Below, in pieces: positions 33,020 to 42,592 of a stretch of 44,517 bases of DNA. The translations under genes and the position numbers were made by a program. The stretch's first letter is position 1; each line of letters opens with the position of its first letter. This stretch comes from Nitrospira sp. (GTDB lineage Bacteria; Nitrospirota; Nitrospiria; Nitrospirales; Nitrospiraceae). The stretch covers positions 1 through 44,517 of the forward strand of contig JAFEBI010000017.1 in the NCBI GenBank assembly GCA_018242725.1, given 5' to 3'. Under the pieces are notes generated by a model. It worked only from the letters and a program-made list of their open reading frames with translations, was not told the origin of the DNA and did no database searches.

Positions 33020-35980
33020 TCAGACCTTCTGAGTTCGTTGCGCCTTTTCCAAATCGGCCAGATCCTCTGCTTCGTCTTGCAGCCGCTCGCTGCCTTCTTC
33101 CGCCGGCATGAACTGCTGCACCCTGGTGTTGCCGCTATCAATGACAAACACACTGCCTTTTGCATCGACGGCGACCCCGTACGGGAAATTAAACTGCCCG
33201 TCACCGTTGCCGAACCCGCCCCACTGCGTGATGAAATTGCCTTCGCGATCGAACTTTTCGATCCGATGATTGCCCGTATCCGTCACATACACATCACCAG
33301 CTCCATCGACCGCAATCCCCCAGGGCGAGCGTAGCTGTCCAGCCTCCTGCGCCAAGGAACTGCTGGCATGCCCGGCTGCCGGACTGCCTCCCCATTTCGT
33401 CAAGAGCTGCGGCAAGACGTTTGTACTGGTGTCGAATTTCTGTATGCGGTGATTACCCATATCGACGACGTAGACCGTTCCGTCCTCTTGGTCTACAGCC
33501 ACTCCACGAGGGAAATAGAACTGCCCATCGCCGTTACCGAAGCTGCCCCAGGCCATGATGAACTCGCCTGCCATATCGAACTTCTGCACCCGAAAATTGG
33601 CGCTGTCGACCACATAGACATACCCTCGTACACGGTCGACGGCAATGCCCCATGGGGCATTGAACTGCCCCTCGCCATTCCCGCGTGAGCCGAACTTCAT
33701 CAGATAGCCACCGAGTTTTCCATCGAACTTCTGCACCCGATGGTTGTTGGTATCGACCACCCAGACATCGCCCTTCCCGTCGCACGCGATACCGGTGGGG
33801 TTATGGAAGTTGGCATTGGCGGAACCAAAACTCCCCCACAGAATAATGAAGTTGCCCGCACCGTCGAACTTCTGCACGCGATTGTTGCCGTTATCCACGA
33901 CAAACAGCGATCCTTGCCGATCCACGCAGAGTCCATACATCGGTGCCATGAATTCCCCGCCGTGCAACAGCGACGCACCGCGGCCAGGCTTCCCCCATTT
34001 TGCGACGCAGAGGTAGCCTGAGGTATTGACGAGAATGGTGGTACTCGCCGGAGTCGAGACGTTGTTCCCGATGTCCTTAAACCACACATAAATTGTCTTC
34101 TGCCCGTCGGCCGGAGACAGGATAAACGGGATCGTCGCTCCAAATTTGATCACCGGCGTCACATCTACCCACCCCGGCGTGCCAGCCATGGGCGTCAATG
34201 GACTCTCTGAAATGAAATAGGCCCCGACGCCCGTGTCCAAATCCGTCGCCGAAATGGTCACCACAACATCCGGCGAATTCGTCATGAATGCCCCGTGGTT
34301 GATCACAGCATAGGGGTTCTGCGGTGCCGTGATATCGATGAGCACGGGCATCGCCGTCACTTCTTCGGATAACCCGCTTTCCGTCCCATCTTCGAATGAT
34401 GCCGTCACGGCATAAAAGTAGGGGATATCGTTCGTGAGCCCTTCGTGCGTGTAGGGATTCGCCACGCCTTCGATCTTGGTAGCCCCCTCGACCGTAATGT
34501 GAGGTGAGGTACTGAAATAGAGGTTATACGACTGCGCGCCTGACACCTCCATCCAACTCAGGAAGACCTCCGTATCACCGGCTTTGACGGCAAGACTGCG
34601 AGGCGGCTGCACCACTCCGGCATCTGCGGCCTGCGCAGGCTGCTCTTTGCCGCGGTTCAATTCCTCTTCAGTCGGCACATACTTGAGAATGCGATTATTC
34701 CCACTGTCGACGACGAACACACAACCTTCTTTATCCACAACGATCCCGTAGGGGAAGTTCAGCTGACCCTCCGTCTTCCCACGGTTTCCAAATGAACAGA
34801 GGAAGGTCCCGTTCCCATCGAACTTCTGAATCCGGTGATTACCGCTGTCGACCACGTAGACATTGCCCAGGGCATCACAGGCGATCCCCCAAGGAGATCT
34901 GAATTGACCAGGCCCATTTCCCTCACGCCCCCACTTTGTTAAAAAACTTCCCCGCGTATCGAATTTCTGAATACGGTTGTTGCTCTCGTCGGCCACGTAG
35001 ATATTCCCGACAAAATCCACCGCGACCCCGCGTGGAAAAAAGAAGGCACCATCGAAGCTGCCGTCTCGCCCCCACTTCAATAACGGCTGCCCGTCGGCTT
35101 GAAACTTTTGAATCCGCGCGTTGCTCGTGTCGGACACATAGACGTTGCCGTCTTGATCCGTTGTAATACCCCACGGCACATCGAACCGCCCCATCTCGGC
35201 GCCGCGCCAGGCAAACCCGAATTTTCCCCAGGCCTTCTGGGCGTTGCCTTCGAGATCGAACTTCTGCACGCGATTATTCCCGCTGTCTGCGACATAGACG
35301 ACGTCGTCCGGTCCGACAGCCAACCCGCGAGGATAATAGAATTGCCCTTCTTGCGAACTGGGCTCTCCTCCCCATCGAGCCAGAAACTTTCCAGTCTTGT
35401 CGAACTTCTGAACGGAATGGTTGTCGGTATCCGCCACGTAGAGATTGCCCTCCTTGTCGAGCGCAATACCGGTCGGAGAACTGAGTTCACCATCGTCTAC
35501 CCCCTCGTGTCCAATCACCATGGCGAGGAGATAGGGCGATGGAATCGCCATCACTTCTTGAGATTCAAGACTTTCGCCCTTCGACGTGACTACCGTGACG
35601 ACATAGTGGTAACAGGTTCCATTGGCGAGATCGTCATGGACGTAAGGACTGGAAGCTCCTTCCAAACAGGTCGCCTTGTCCTTCTTGACTCCGATGACAC
35701 TCTTAAAATCTTCTGGACCAGCGATGGGTCTGGTCAGCTCCGAAAACTTTATCTGCACACCCTTTGTTGTCTGGAAATAGAGATTGTAGTACATGGCATC
35801 CGGAACCGGATCCCACGTGATGGTAATACGCCCGTTTCCAGACTTGGCGTGAACATTCTGTGGAGGCAGCGGCAGCTCTTCTTCAGCCAGTGAATCTCCA
35901 CCACCCCATTCCCCTTGGAGTCCATCGATATACAGGCGACGATTGAATCGCTGCGAGTCATCACACAACCAAGCATTCAT
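33020..35980 (-). CDS. NHL-repeat protein with fibronectin-like domains
   Basis: A 986-aa protein from ATG 35980 (a GTG directly before it is also possible). Residues ~40-150 and ~455-545 are fibronectin type III-like. Two blocks of NHL repeats (about 160-440 and 665-965) each hold roughly five to six copies of a unit such as [21 protein letters not shown], which would fold as two six-bladed propellers. A Ig-like linker ([18 protein letters not shown]) joins them. No signal peptide is seen, odd for a family often secreted. The C-terminus is acidic. It probably binds a partner or polymer; no catalytic motif is evident. It precedes guaB by only 10 nt. Confidence 0.85.
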   Translation of the reverse strand: MNAWLCDDSQRFNRRLYIDGLQGEWGGGDSLAEEELPLPPQNVHAKSGNGRITITWDPVPDAMYYNLYFQTTKGVQIKFSELTRPIAGPEDFKSVIGVKKDKATCLEGASSPYVHDDLANGTCYHYVVTVVTSKGESLESQEVMAIPSPYLLAMVIGHEGVDDGELSSPTGIALDKEGNLYVADTDNHSVQKFDKTGKFLARWGGEPSSQEGQFYYPRGLAVGPDDVVYVADSGNNRVQKFDLEGNAQKAWGKFGFAWRGAEMGRFDVPWGITTDQDGNVYVSDTSNARIQKFQADGQPLLKWGRDGSFDGAFFFPRGVAVDFVGNIYVADESNNRIQKFDTRGSFLTKWGREGNGPGQFRSPWGIACDALGNVYVVDSGNHRIQKFDGNGTFLCSFGNRGKTEGQLNFPYGIVVDKEGCVFVVDSGNNRILKYVPTEEELNRGKEQPAQAADAGVVQPPRSLAVKAGDTEVFLSWMEVSGAQSYNLYFSTSPHITVEGATKIEGVANPYTHEGLTNDIPYFYAVTASFEDGTESGLSEEVTAMPVLIDITAPQNPYAVINHGAFMTNSPDVVVTISATDLDTGVGAYFISESPLTPMAGTPGWVDVTPVIKFGATIPFILSPADGQKTIYVWFKDIGNNVSTPASTTILVNTSGYLCVAKWGKPGRGASLLHGGEFMAPMYGLCVDRQGSLFVVDNGNNRVQKFDGAGNFIILWGSFGSANANFHNPTGIACDGKGDVWVVDTNNHRVQKFDGKLGGYLMKFGSRGNGEGQFNAPWGIAVDRVRGYVYVVDSANFRVQKFDMAGEFIMAWGSFGNGDGQFYFPRGVAVDQEDGTVYVVDMGNHRIQKFDTSTNVLPQLLTKWGGSPAAGHASSSLAQEAGQLRSPWGIAVDGAGDVYVTDTGNHRIEKFDREGNFITQWGGFGNGDGQFNFPYGVAVDAKGSVFVIDSGNTRVQQFMPAEEGSERLQDEAEDLADLEKAQRTQKV

Positions 35981-36377
35981 CACAATATTGCCTCAGGGTT
36001 ACTCGTGACAATGGTTTGGAAACAGCGGAACTTTCAAATATTTAGATTGATTGAACACTCTAGCAAAGCGATAGAAATGGAGTCAAGGTAACGACTGGAT
36101 ACCCGTACTAACATCTCCTCTTCAGACGATACAAGCCACTATAGGTATCTGAGGCCGAATCGATTAAAATGCCCTGACTACTCGATTGGCCACTTATTCG
36201 AGAGGTGATCGTCCTCTCGCACCAATATGCTGAACATTCGATATGTCTAAACCAAAAGAAGCCTGATAGAACAGCGATGTGGAATTTTCTACTTCGGTGT
36301 TATAGTTCGGTACCGTTCTCACAACTATGTTGGTCGAAGCCGCCGGAAAAGATGGAACCGGAGAGAATACACGGCCT
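35981..36377. other. AT-rich non-coding spacer upstream of the NHL gene
   Basis: No supported gene on either strand. It presumably carries the promoter for the NHL-guaB-guaA series, but I could not pick a convincing -35/-10 pair. Confidence 0.4.
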
Positions 36378-36516
36378 CTAGCAGTTTGCGGGAAAACCCT
36401 CTCTTCATCCTTCGAGAGCCTCAGGATGAACGGAGCGCTCATTGAAATGACTAGAGTTTTCCGTTCGTACTGAGTTTGTCGAGGCACACGTATTGAGTTT
36501 TTCAGTAGACTGCTAG
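36378..36516. repeat. 139-bp palindromic REP-like element bounded by CTAGCAGT
   Basis: The element opens with CTAGCAGT (36378-36385) and closes with its inverse ACTGCTAG (36509-36516). Inside are two inverted copies of a ~23-bp core: TTCGAGAGCCTCAGGATGAA at 36411-36430 and its partner at 36461-36484 (CCGTTCGTACTGAGTTTGTC). The core resembles the widespread TTCGACAAGCTCAGGACGAAC repeat. It would fold into one long hairpin. A 97-aa minus-strand frame over it (PFILRLSKDEER) is a shadow of the repeat, not a gene. Confidence 0.7.
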
Positions 36517-36722
36517 TCCTGAACGACGAGAGAGAGCGGCAGTTTCAGCTTCAACTCGAAGATGCGGCAACAGGCTGAATTGGAACAGGCGCGGATACAG
36601 GGGCTCTGCTAGCAAACCTCCGGGCGACCTAACTGATTTCAGTTGCGGTGTACCTGGTGGAACCGAACGTCAACATCCTTCTGGCTCAATGTCAGAGGGG
36701 CCAGACAAGAAGGTGAATCAAT

Positions 36723-36896
36723 ATGAGGATGTTTCAAGTCAAACAAACGGTGAACTATGAACTTACCATGGCCGCAGGAACGGAGCAGGAAGCCATTCTC
36801 AAAGCAAAAAGTATTCCACTGACTCAGTGGACTACTGAGTCAGCTGAAGTTACAGCAGAGATGCTCGATGAAACTGATGAAATCGATGATTACTAA
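36723..36896 (+). CDS. 57-aa acidic small protein
   Basis: An ORF from ATG 36723 with AGAAGGTG 7 nt upstream and a TAA at 36894. It begins MRMFQVKQTVNYELTMAAGT, suggesting a beta strand followed by a helix (EQEAILKAKSIPL), and ends in an acidic stretch (EMLDETDEIDDY). The strand-helix pattern with an Ala-rich helix recalls short phage- or plasmid-borne proteins of unknown role. It lies 101 nt before the cytochrome gene on the same strand. Function unknown. Confidence 0.55.
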   Translation: MRMFQVKQTVNYELTMAAGTEQEAILKAKSIPLTQWTTESAEVTAEMLDETDEIDDY

Positions 36897-36997
36897 ACAA
36901 TACTCTTCCCGCACTCCACCATTAACAATAATCGATGATCATGCTTAGCTGGACACGATCATAAGAAAAACCCATTCAGTATGAAGGGTGCGACACC

Positions 36998-37528
36998 ATG
37001 CATATGACACAAATCATCTACACGGTATCGATGTGGTTCGTGCTTGTTATGACGCTCACCACAGGAGTCATAGCTGGCGAACAAGCCAAAACTACCAGAC
37101 AAGTAACGGCCTTGGATAGGAAGACGGCAGATCATGCACGGTATATCATCAAGATCGCCGGTTGTAATGATTGCCACACGACCGGTTATGCGGAGGCTGC
37201 GGGGAAAATACCTGAAAAAGACTGGCTCAAAGGAGATGCTACGGGATGGCGAGGACCCTGGGGTACCACCTATGCAAGCAACTTACGGCTCTATTTCAAT
37301 AACCTCTCTGAGGAACAATGGGTTCGAATTGCTCGCTCGGTCGAGTTTCGTCCCCCTATGCCCTGGTTTGTCCTACGCGAGATGAAGGAGCAAGACTTGC
37401 ATGCCATTTATCGATTTATCAGACATCTAGGACCAACTGGTGACCCAGCACCTGCCTATGTCCCACCAGATCAGGAACCTAGGCAACCGTACATTCTGTT
37501 TCCTGCAGCCACTACAACCTCCCAATAG
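36998..37528 (+). CDS. Mono-heme c-type cytochrome
   Basis: A 176-aa secreted cytochrome. A signal peptide ends near residue 27 (TGVIAGEQ). One heme-binding site CNDCH lies at residues 56-60, and a possible distal methionine is in FRPPMPWFVL. The region WGTTYASNLRLYFNNLSEEQW resembles cytochromes of alcohol- or sorbitol-dehydrogenase type subunits. A ribosome site AAGGG precedes ATG 36998; ATG 37004 is an alternative. No dehydrogenase partner is next to it. It would carry electrons in the periplasm. Confidence 0.85.
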   Translation: MHMTQIIYTVSMWFVLVMTLTTGVIAGEQAKTTRQVTALDRKTADHARYIIKIAGCNDCHTTGYAEAAGKIPEKDWLKGDATGWRGPWGTTYASNLRLYFNNLSEEQWVRIARSVEFRPPMPWFVLREMKEQDLHAIYRFIRHLGPTGDPAPAYVPPDQEPRQPYILFPAATTTSQ

Positions 37529-37637
37529 AGAGACTGCGCCCCCCTACCAGACCGCTTTGCCTGCGGGGGGGGGGCCGCCGGTTACAAGAACAACGGGAGA
37601 TTTCTATCCATTTCACGCTTATCCCGGAGCCAAATAC

Positions 37638-39971
37638 CTACACCGCCACGGACCGGTCCTTTGGCGAATAATCCAGCATGTAACTTGGAAGCGAGTTGGA
37701 CGCCACGCCATTTAGGATCACATGGATAGGCTTTTGTGCCCGTAGCGAACCAAGTGCCTGCTTGACCGCCTGCTTTGACGTCACATTCGCCCGTACGACA
37801 AGCACATGGAGGTCGCAATGGCTTTCCAGCACATTCATGGTCGCCACGGGGAGGATGGGAGGCGCATTCAGAAGAATGTAATCAAATTCCTCTCTCAACT
37901 GTGACAGCACTCGGCTTAGTTGCCCAGCTCGTAGTAATTCATTAGAACCAGAAACCGATTGGCCTGCAGGCATAATCCAACAAGACACATCGGAGAAGGC
38001 GCCCATCGCTTGCGGTGGGGGAATATTGCTCCGTAAGCAATCAACGAGTCCATACTCGACGGGTACCTCAAGAAACGCCGCCATTTCAGGAAATACAAAA
38101 TCACAGTCCACAAGGAGCACTCGTCTTCCAAAGTCTCGGGCCAGTGTATACCCGAGATTGATCACGGTCGTGGTTTTCCCCTCACCCTTAATTGCACTTG
38201 TCACAGATACAACGACCGGTCCACCCGCTCCATTGGCGAGCTGTAACCGCGCCGCAGCTACTCGATATTGTTCAGCTGCCATGGAACGCGGGAAGAGTTT
38301 TGTGACAAATCTCCGATCAAGCTCCTGGAAGCTCGATTGCGCTACGGCAGATCGATTGCCCAGCGCAACCTCAGATCTGGAGTTCATGGTCATACCGAGG
38401 GAAAGCCTTGGCAATGCAGATCGCTGCGGTGAATTCGAACCATTGCCTGTCTGCCACAAGGATGAAAAATCAGGAATGGCAGCCAACAACCGAGGCCCCG
38501 CAAGTAGAAACTCCACATCTTCTGGACCTCGGAATTGTTCCGTCAATCGTTCTCGCAGGATCGCCAGCCCTCCCCCCAACATACAGCCAAACAAGAATCC
38601 TAGCGCCAACACTTTCACTTTGCTTGGGACAACTGGTGCCAGCGGAAGCATCGCATGCTCGATGATGCGGAACTTCCCCCCTTGCTGTCGTTTCTCGATA
38701 TTCTCCTGGACGCGTGTGTGCAAGCGTTTATCGAGGAGTTTTGCATAATTTTCCTTCAGATTGCTGTAGTCGCGTTCAAGAACCAGGAGCTCTTGCTCAA
38801 CGATGGGCGACCGCTCCAGTCGTTTTTCAAGGTCTTGCCTGGACGCTTGCAACTGCCCAAGACGCCGCTGGAGCAGTGCAATTTCAGTTTTTGCTTCGCT
38901 TTGCAACTTCGCAAGGTCTTGGAGGTACGGATCGAGTGGTGCCTTATCCGACCGGATTGCATCCCGGCCATACACATTTACCAGTTCATCCTCGACTTGT
39001 CTGATCTCTTCCTTTACTAGGACAACCTCAGGGTACCCATCCCAGAACTCCGCTCTCAATTTCACAAGTTGTTCTCGCAATTCCCGAAGACGCTTAAACA
39101 ACGGATCTGGTTCCATGGACCGCGAAGTCACAAGGCTAGGACTCTGTTGCCCAGACGCTCGGTACTGTTGCACCGCTTGATTCAGCATCGCAAGCTTCTC
39201 AGTATGACGTTGAAGGTCCTCGTTCGTCTTCACGAGATCCACTTCCACACGGTCCAGCGAACGCATATTGGCTTCTCCCTGACTGGGAAGCCCGCCTACG
39301 TGCGTTTTCTTAAACTGACCGATGCGCTCCTCTTTTTTCTCCAATTCGCGCTTCATCTGCTGCAATTCTTGATCCAAAAACTCTCCGGCACCCTCTACTT
39401 CCTTCTCACGTTCCTTGTTCGTATCTTCAATGAATTTGTCGGCAATGCGCGTCGTCACCTTCATGGCAGTTTTCGGATCCCGATCCATATAGGAAACCAC
39501 AAATCCTTCCAAGAAGGTCGAACTGCTAAAGCCCGCAGATGCGTCCATTTTGACACGTTCAACCCGTGTCCTGCGCGCCACCTCATAAAGAGTATCTGCC
39601 TGCCCTTCTTCATCCAGCCCATCGGCGTATAAACTCGTCTCCTTGGCAACCTCCCCCAAAAAATCAGGACTGATGATTTGTCGCTGGATAAGAAACAGGA
39701 TTTGATCAAATTTATCTTCGAGGTCGCTTTTTCTCCCTCCACTATCAAACCTATCGATAACACTATTGATGCCCTTTGGGCCCTCGGCAACAATTAACGT
39801 GCTTGATTGATAATATTTGGTGGCAATGAGGTAGTAGGCCGACGCCAAGACCAGAGAAAATGCGAGCGATCCGAGAATGACCCATTTATTACGCGAAGCA
39901 ATGATCAAGTACTCACGAGCAGCACGAAAGCCATCTTGTTCTACCTGTACGGGGGACTCAGAATGTTGCAT
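37638..39971 (-). CDS. Wzc-like chain-length / BY-kinase protein with altered Walker motifs
   Basis: A 777-aa inner-membrane protein of the polysaccharide co-polymerase class. A Wzz domain with a first membrane helix (~residues 30-50), long periplasmic coiled coil (~180-420) and second helix (~445-465) precede a cytoplasmic BY-kinase domain. Walker A is SAIKGEGKTT (near 590). The Walker A' motif reads LLVDCDFVFPEM and lacks the arginine of DxDxR. Walker B reads YILLNAPP with Asn702 where the family has Asp. The C-terminus holds only two tyrosines (SYMLDYSPKD) instead of a cluster. It may control glycan chain length with little or no kinase activity. The sugar-building genes lie just upstream on the same strand. 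Confidence 0.88.
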   Translation of the reverse strand: MQHSESPVQVEQDGFRAAREYLIIASRNKWVILGSLAFSLVLASAYYLIATKYYQSSTLIVAEGPKGINSVIDRFDSGGRKSDLEDKFDQILFLIQRQIISPDFLGEVAKETSLYADGLDEEGQADTLYEVARRTRVERVKMDASAGFSSSTFLEGFVVSYMDRDPKTAMKVTTRIADKFIEDTNKEREKEVEGAGEFLDQELQQMKRELEKKEERIGQFKKTHVGGLPSQGEANMRSLDRVEVDLVKTNEDLQRHTEKLAMLNQAVQQYRASGQQSPSLVTSRSMEPDPLFKRLRELREQLVKLRAEFWDGYPEVVLVKEEIRQVEDELVNVYGRDAIRSDKAPLDPYLQDLAKLQSEAKTEIALLQRRLGQLQASRQDLEKRLERSPIVEQELLVLERDYSNLKENYAKLLDKRLHTRVQENIEKRQQGGKFRIIEHAMLPLAPVVPSKVKVLALGFLFGCMLGGGLAILRERLTEQFRGPEDVEFLLAGPRLLAAIPDFSSLWQTGNGSNSPQRSALPRLSLGMTMNSRSEVALGNRSAVAQSSFQELDRRFVTKLFPRSMAAEQYRVAAARLQLANGAGGPVVVSVTSAIKGEGKTTTVINLGYTLARDFGRRVLLVDCDFVFPEMAAFLEVPVEYGLVDCLRSNIPPPQAMGAFSDVSCWIMPAGQSVSGSNELLRAGQLSRVLSQLREEFDYILLNAPPILPVATMNVLESHCDLHVLVVRANVTSKQAVKQALGSLRAQKPIHVILNGVASNSLPSYMLDYSPKDRSVAV

Positions 39972-40048
39972 GGTTACCTATGCTCCAACGTATTGTGCGA
40001 GGATACAACCAAGATGGGGACCTGTAAAGCTTCTCCCTGTTGCCATCA

Positions 40049-42592
40049 TTACTTCACGAAAGAATCGACTCCGCTTGCGGTCGCTTCCATTTCAGTCTCA
40101 GAGCCTACTGTCACAAACATCGGAACAATTTCCTTCAATTGCTCAAGGACCACACTAGGCTCATCATGAGAGCTAGCCACTTCCAGCGCTGATAGCTTCT
40201 CTCGAAATATGTCGAAGTCGAGAGGGGCAACCGTCTGGATTTGCAAAATCTTGTCCAGCGGGGAGCTAACCGCGACCTCTCCCTCACCGACTAATTCCTC
40301 ATAAAGCTTTTCTCCTGGACGAAGCCCCACAAATCGAATAGGAACATCTCTACCGGGGACAAGTCCGGACAAGCGAATAAGGCTTCGAGCAATATCGAGC
40401 ACTTTGATTTGCTCCCCCATATCGAGTATGTAGGTATGGCCCTGTTCTCCAACAGTCGCCGCCTGGAGAACCAGTTGAACTGCCTCCGGAATCAGCATGA
40501 AATAGCGTCGGATCTCCGGGTGCGTCACCGTCACCGGGCCACCAGATCTGATCTGTTCCTGGAAACGGAGCAAGACGCTCCCACTACTGCCAAGAACATT
40601 GCCGAACCGAACGAGAAGAAATTGCGTCCGGCTGGTTCTGGCAATGTCCTGAATAACGAGTTCAGCCACCCGCTTGGTCGCACCCATGACACTCGATGGG
40701 TTGACCGCTTTGTCAGTCGAAATATGGACGAATTGCTCTACTCCATAAAGACTGGCCGCTTCAGCCGTGATACGCGTACCAATGCAGTTATTCTTCACTG
40801 CTTCAACGGGATTCGCCTCAACAAGTGGCACATGCTTATGCGCAGCTGCATGGAACAAAATCTGTGGGTGGTATCGCTCAAGTACAGCCGAAAGCCTTTG
40901 CCCATCCGTAATATCTCCAATCAATGGAATAATTGGAAAGGAATATTTCTTATCATCAAGTTCCTTATGAATATTGTAGAGGCTGTTCTCGTGACGCTCA
41001 TACAACAACAGCACCTTGGGCTCGAATGACGCAATCTGACGAGCCAATTCTGACCCAATAGACCCACCCGCGCCAGTAATCATGACCGTTTTATCTCGCA
41101 CTAACTGTCTCGTAGCACGATTATCGAGATTCACAGGGGCGCGTGACAAAAGATCAGGGATGGATACATTGCGGATCTGACTGACGGCGCTTTGATCCGT
41201 AAGAAGCTCCTCCTTACCAGGTAATGTCTTAATTGACACATCATATGGCTCCAGCTTAATAACCAGGTCACGAAGGAACTCAGGTGTCGGATTAGGCACC
41301 GCCACCACAACAACTTCTGGCTTCAGTGCTTCCATCAGCTTGGGGATATCTTGCATGGCACCCAGCACGCGAACTCCGTGAATGCGTTGATTGAGGAGTA
41401 GACCATTGTCGTCAACAAGCCCAATAGGTTGGCAATTAAATACACTGCGCGTCTTCATCTCTCGCACAACCCGCTCACCCGAGTCTCCAGCACCAATCAC
41501 TAAAACCTTTCGCTTTTTCTGAAATACGACTTTATCCCGCAAAACTCTTGAGGATAATCTGACGCCGGCAAGGAAACCCACTACGAGTATGGCATCGATA
41601 GCAAATATGGAACGAGGATAGCTGTAAATCCCCATTACCCAATAAACCCAACCGACGAACGCAACTGTACTCACTAAGACGCCCTTCAGAATATTCTGAA
41701 GATCCCACAGACTGGTGTACCTCCACAAACCTTCGTTCAAGCCATACAAAGCAAACGCGACTCCCCTTACAGCCACCAACCCTAGCACCGTCTGCTCGAA
41801 GACGTAGCGCTCGGCCTGAGGGATATTCCCATCGTATCGCAGAAAAAAAGCCAGGTAGTTAGCCAGAACGATAAGCCCTACGTCGACGACAACAATAACG
41901 GGCCGTCGCCACCTAGTAATGAAAGAAGACAGGCCTGCCCATGGAGAATTGACTGAAACCTCAACTGCAGCCTTGAGCTCAGGAAGCGTAAGAACCACAA
42001 GAGGCAACTTGGCAATACGAAGCAACGTCTGTAAGATAATGGCGAAATCAAGCCGCAAAGACATGTGGCGGACATAGAGCTTTGCCAGCCGTAGTTTTTC
42101 CGGAAGAACTTTATCTTGATACTCTTCTTCAGGGTTCGCCGAAGCGGCGAGAATCGCCGCTTCATCAATGTACTTCAAGGAAGCCAAGTCCGTAATACCC
42201 GGTCGCACCGTAAGCACCTCGGCAAATTCCGCACGTGCACGCTCCACATAACGAGGCACCTCCGGTCTTGGCCCCACAAGGCTCATGTCCCCCAAAAGAA
42301 CATTCCATAGCTGTGGCAATTCATCGAGCTTAAGCCCTCGTAAAACATGCCCAACTCTGGTAATACGACAATCTCGACCAATGGTGAGAAGTGGACCACC
42401 CGCTGAATCATTCGTGACCATTGTTCGAAACTTTCGAATCGCGAATGGGCGAAACCCTTGCCCGACGCGAATCTGTCGGAAGATTACAGGCCCGGACGAG
42501 TCAAGCTTGATCAATAGAGCAATAAGAGCCAAAAGTGGCAAAGTGATGATCAATCCAAGAGTTGCCAAACAAATATCGCAGATGCGTTTCAT
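40049..42592 (-). CDS. Phosphoglycosyl transferase fused to UDP-sugar 4,6-dehydratase (PglC-PglF type)
   Basis: An 847-aa fusion. Residues 1-205 are a monotopic phosphoglycosyl transferase that loads a sugar phosphate onto undecaprenyl phosphate: one N-terminal membrane-embedded helix, KFRTMV, the catalytic Asp-Glu in KLDELPQLWNV, and GDMSLVGPRPEVPRYV. After a ~40-residue linker comes a CapD/PglF/WbpM-type protein: four membrane helices (~235-350), a Rossmann-like linker domain (VLVIGAGDSGERVVREM) and an SDR dehydratase with TGAGGSIGSELARQI and the atypical SSVMGATKR active site (Met in place of Tyr). PglC and PglF are normally separate proteins. The next gene upstream overlaps it by 1 nt. 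Confidence 0.9.
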   Translation of the reverse strand: MKRICDICLATLGLIITLPLLALIALLIKLDSSGPVIFRQIRVGQGFRPFAIRKFRTMVTNDSAGGPLLTIGRDCRITRVGHVLRGLKLDELPQLWNVLLGDMSLVGPRPEVPRYVERARAEFAEVLTVRPGITDLASLKYIDEAAILAASANPEEEYQDKVLPEKLRLAKLYVRHMSLRLDFAIILQTLLRIAKLPLVVLTLPELKAAVEVSVNSPWAGLSSFITRWRRPVIVVVDVGLIVLANYLAFFLRYDGNIPQAERYVFEQTVLGLVAVRGVAFALYGLNEGLWRYTSLWDLQNILKGVLVSTVAFVGWVYWVMGIYSYPRSIFAIDAILVVGFLAGVRLSSRVLRDKVVFQKKRKVLVIGAGDSGERVVREMKTRSVFNCQPIGLVDDNGLLLNQRIHGVRVLGAMQDIPKLMEALKPEVVVVAVPNPTPEFLRDLVIKLEPYDVSIKTLPGKEELLTDQSAVSQIRNVSIPDLLSRAPVNLDNRATRQLVRDKTVMITGAGGSIGSELARQIASFEPKVLLLYERHENSLYNIHKELDDKKYSFPIIPLIGDITDGQRLSAVLERYHPQILFHAAAHKHVPLVEANPVEAVKNNCIGTRITAEAASLYGVEQFVHISTDKAVNPSSVMGATKRVAELVIQDIARTSRTQFLLVRFGNVLGSSGSVLLRFQEQIRSGGPVTVTHPEIRRYFMLIPEAVQLVLQAATVGEQGHTYILDMGEQIKVLDIARSLIRLSGLVPGRDVPIRFVGLRPGEKLYEELVGEGEVAVSSPLDKILQIQTVAPLDFDIFREKLSALEVASSHDEPSVVLEQLKEIVPMFVTVGSETEMEATASGVDSFVK

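Noticed and set aside
36194..36487. 97-aa ORF with PFILRLSKDEER
   Set aside because: This peptide is the translation of a dispersed REP-like core, not a conserved protein.
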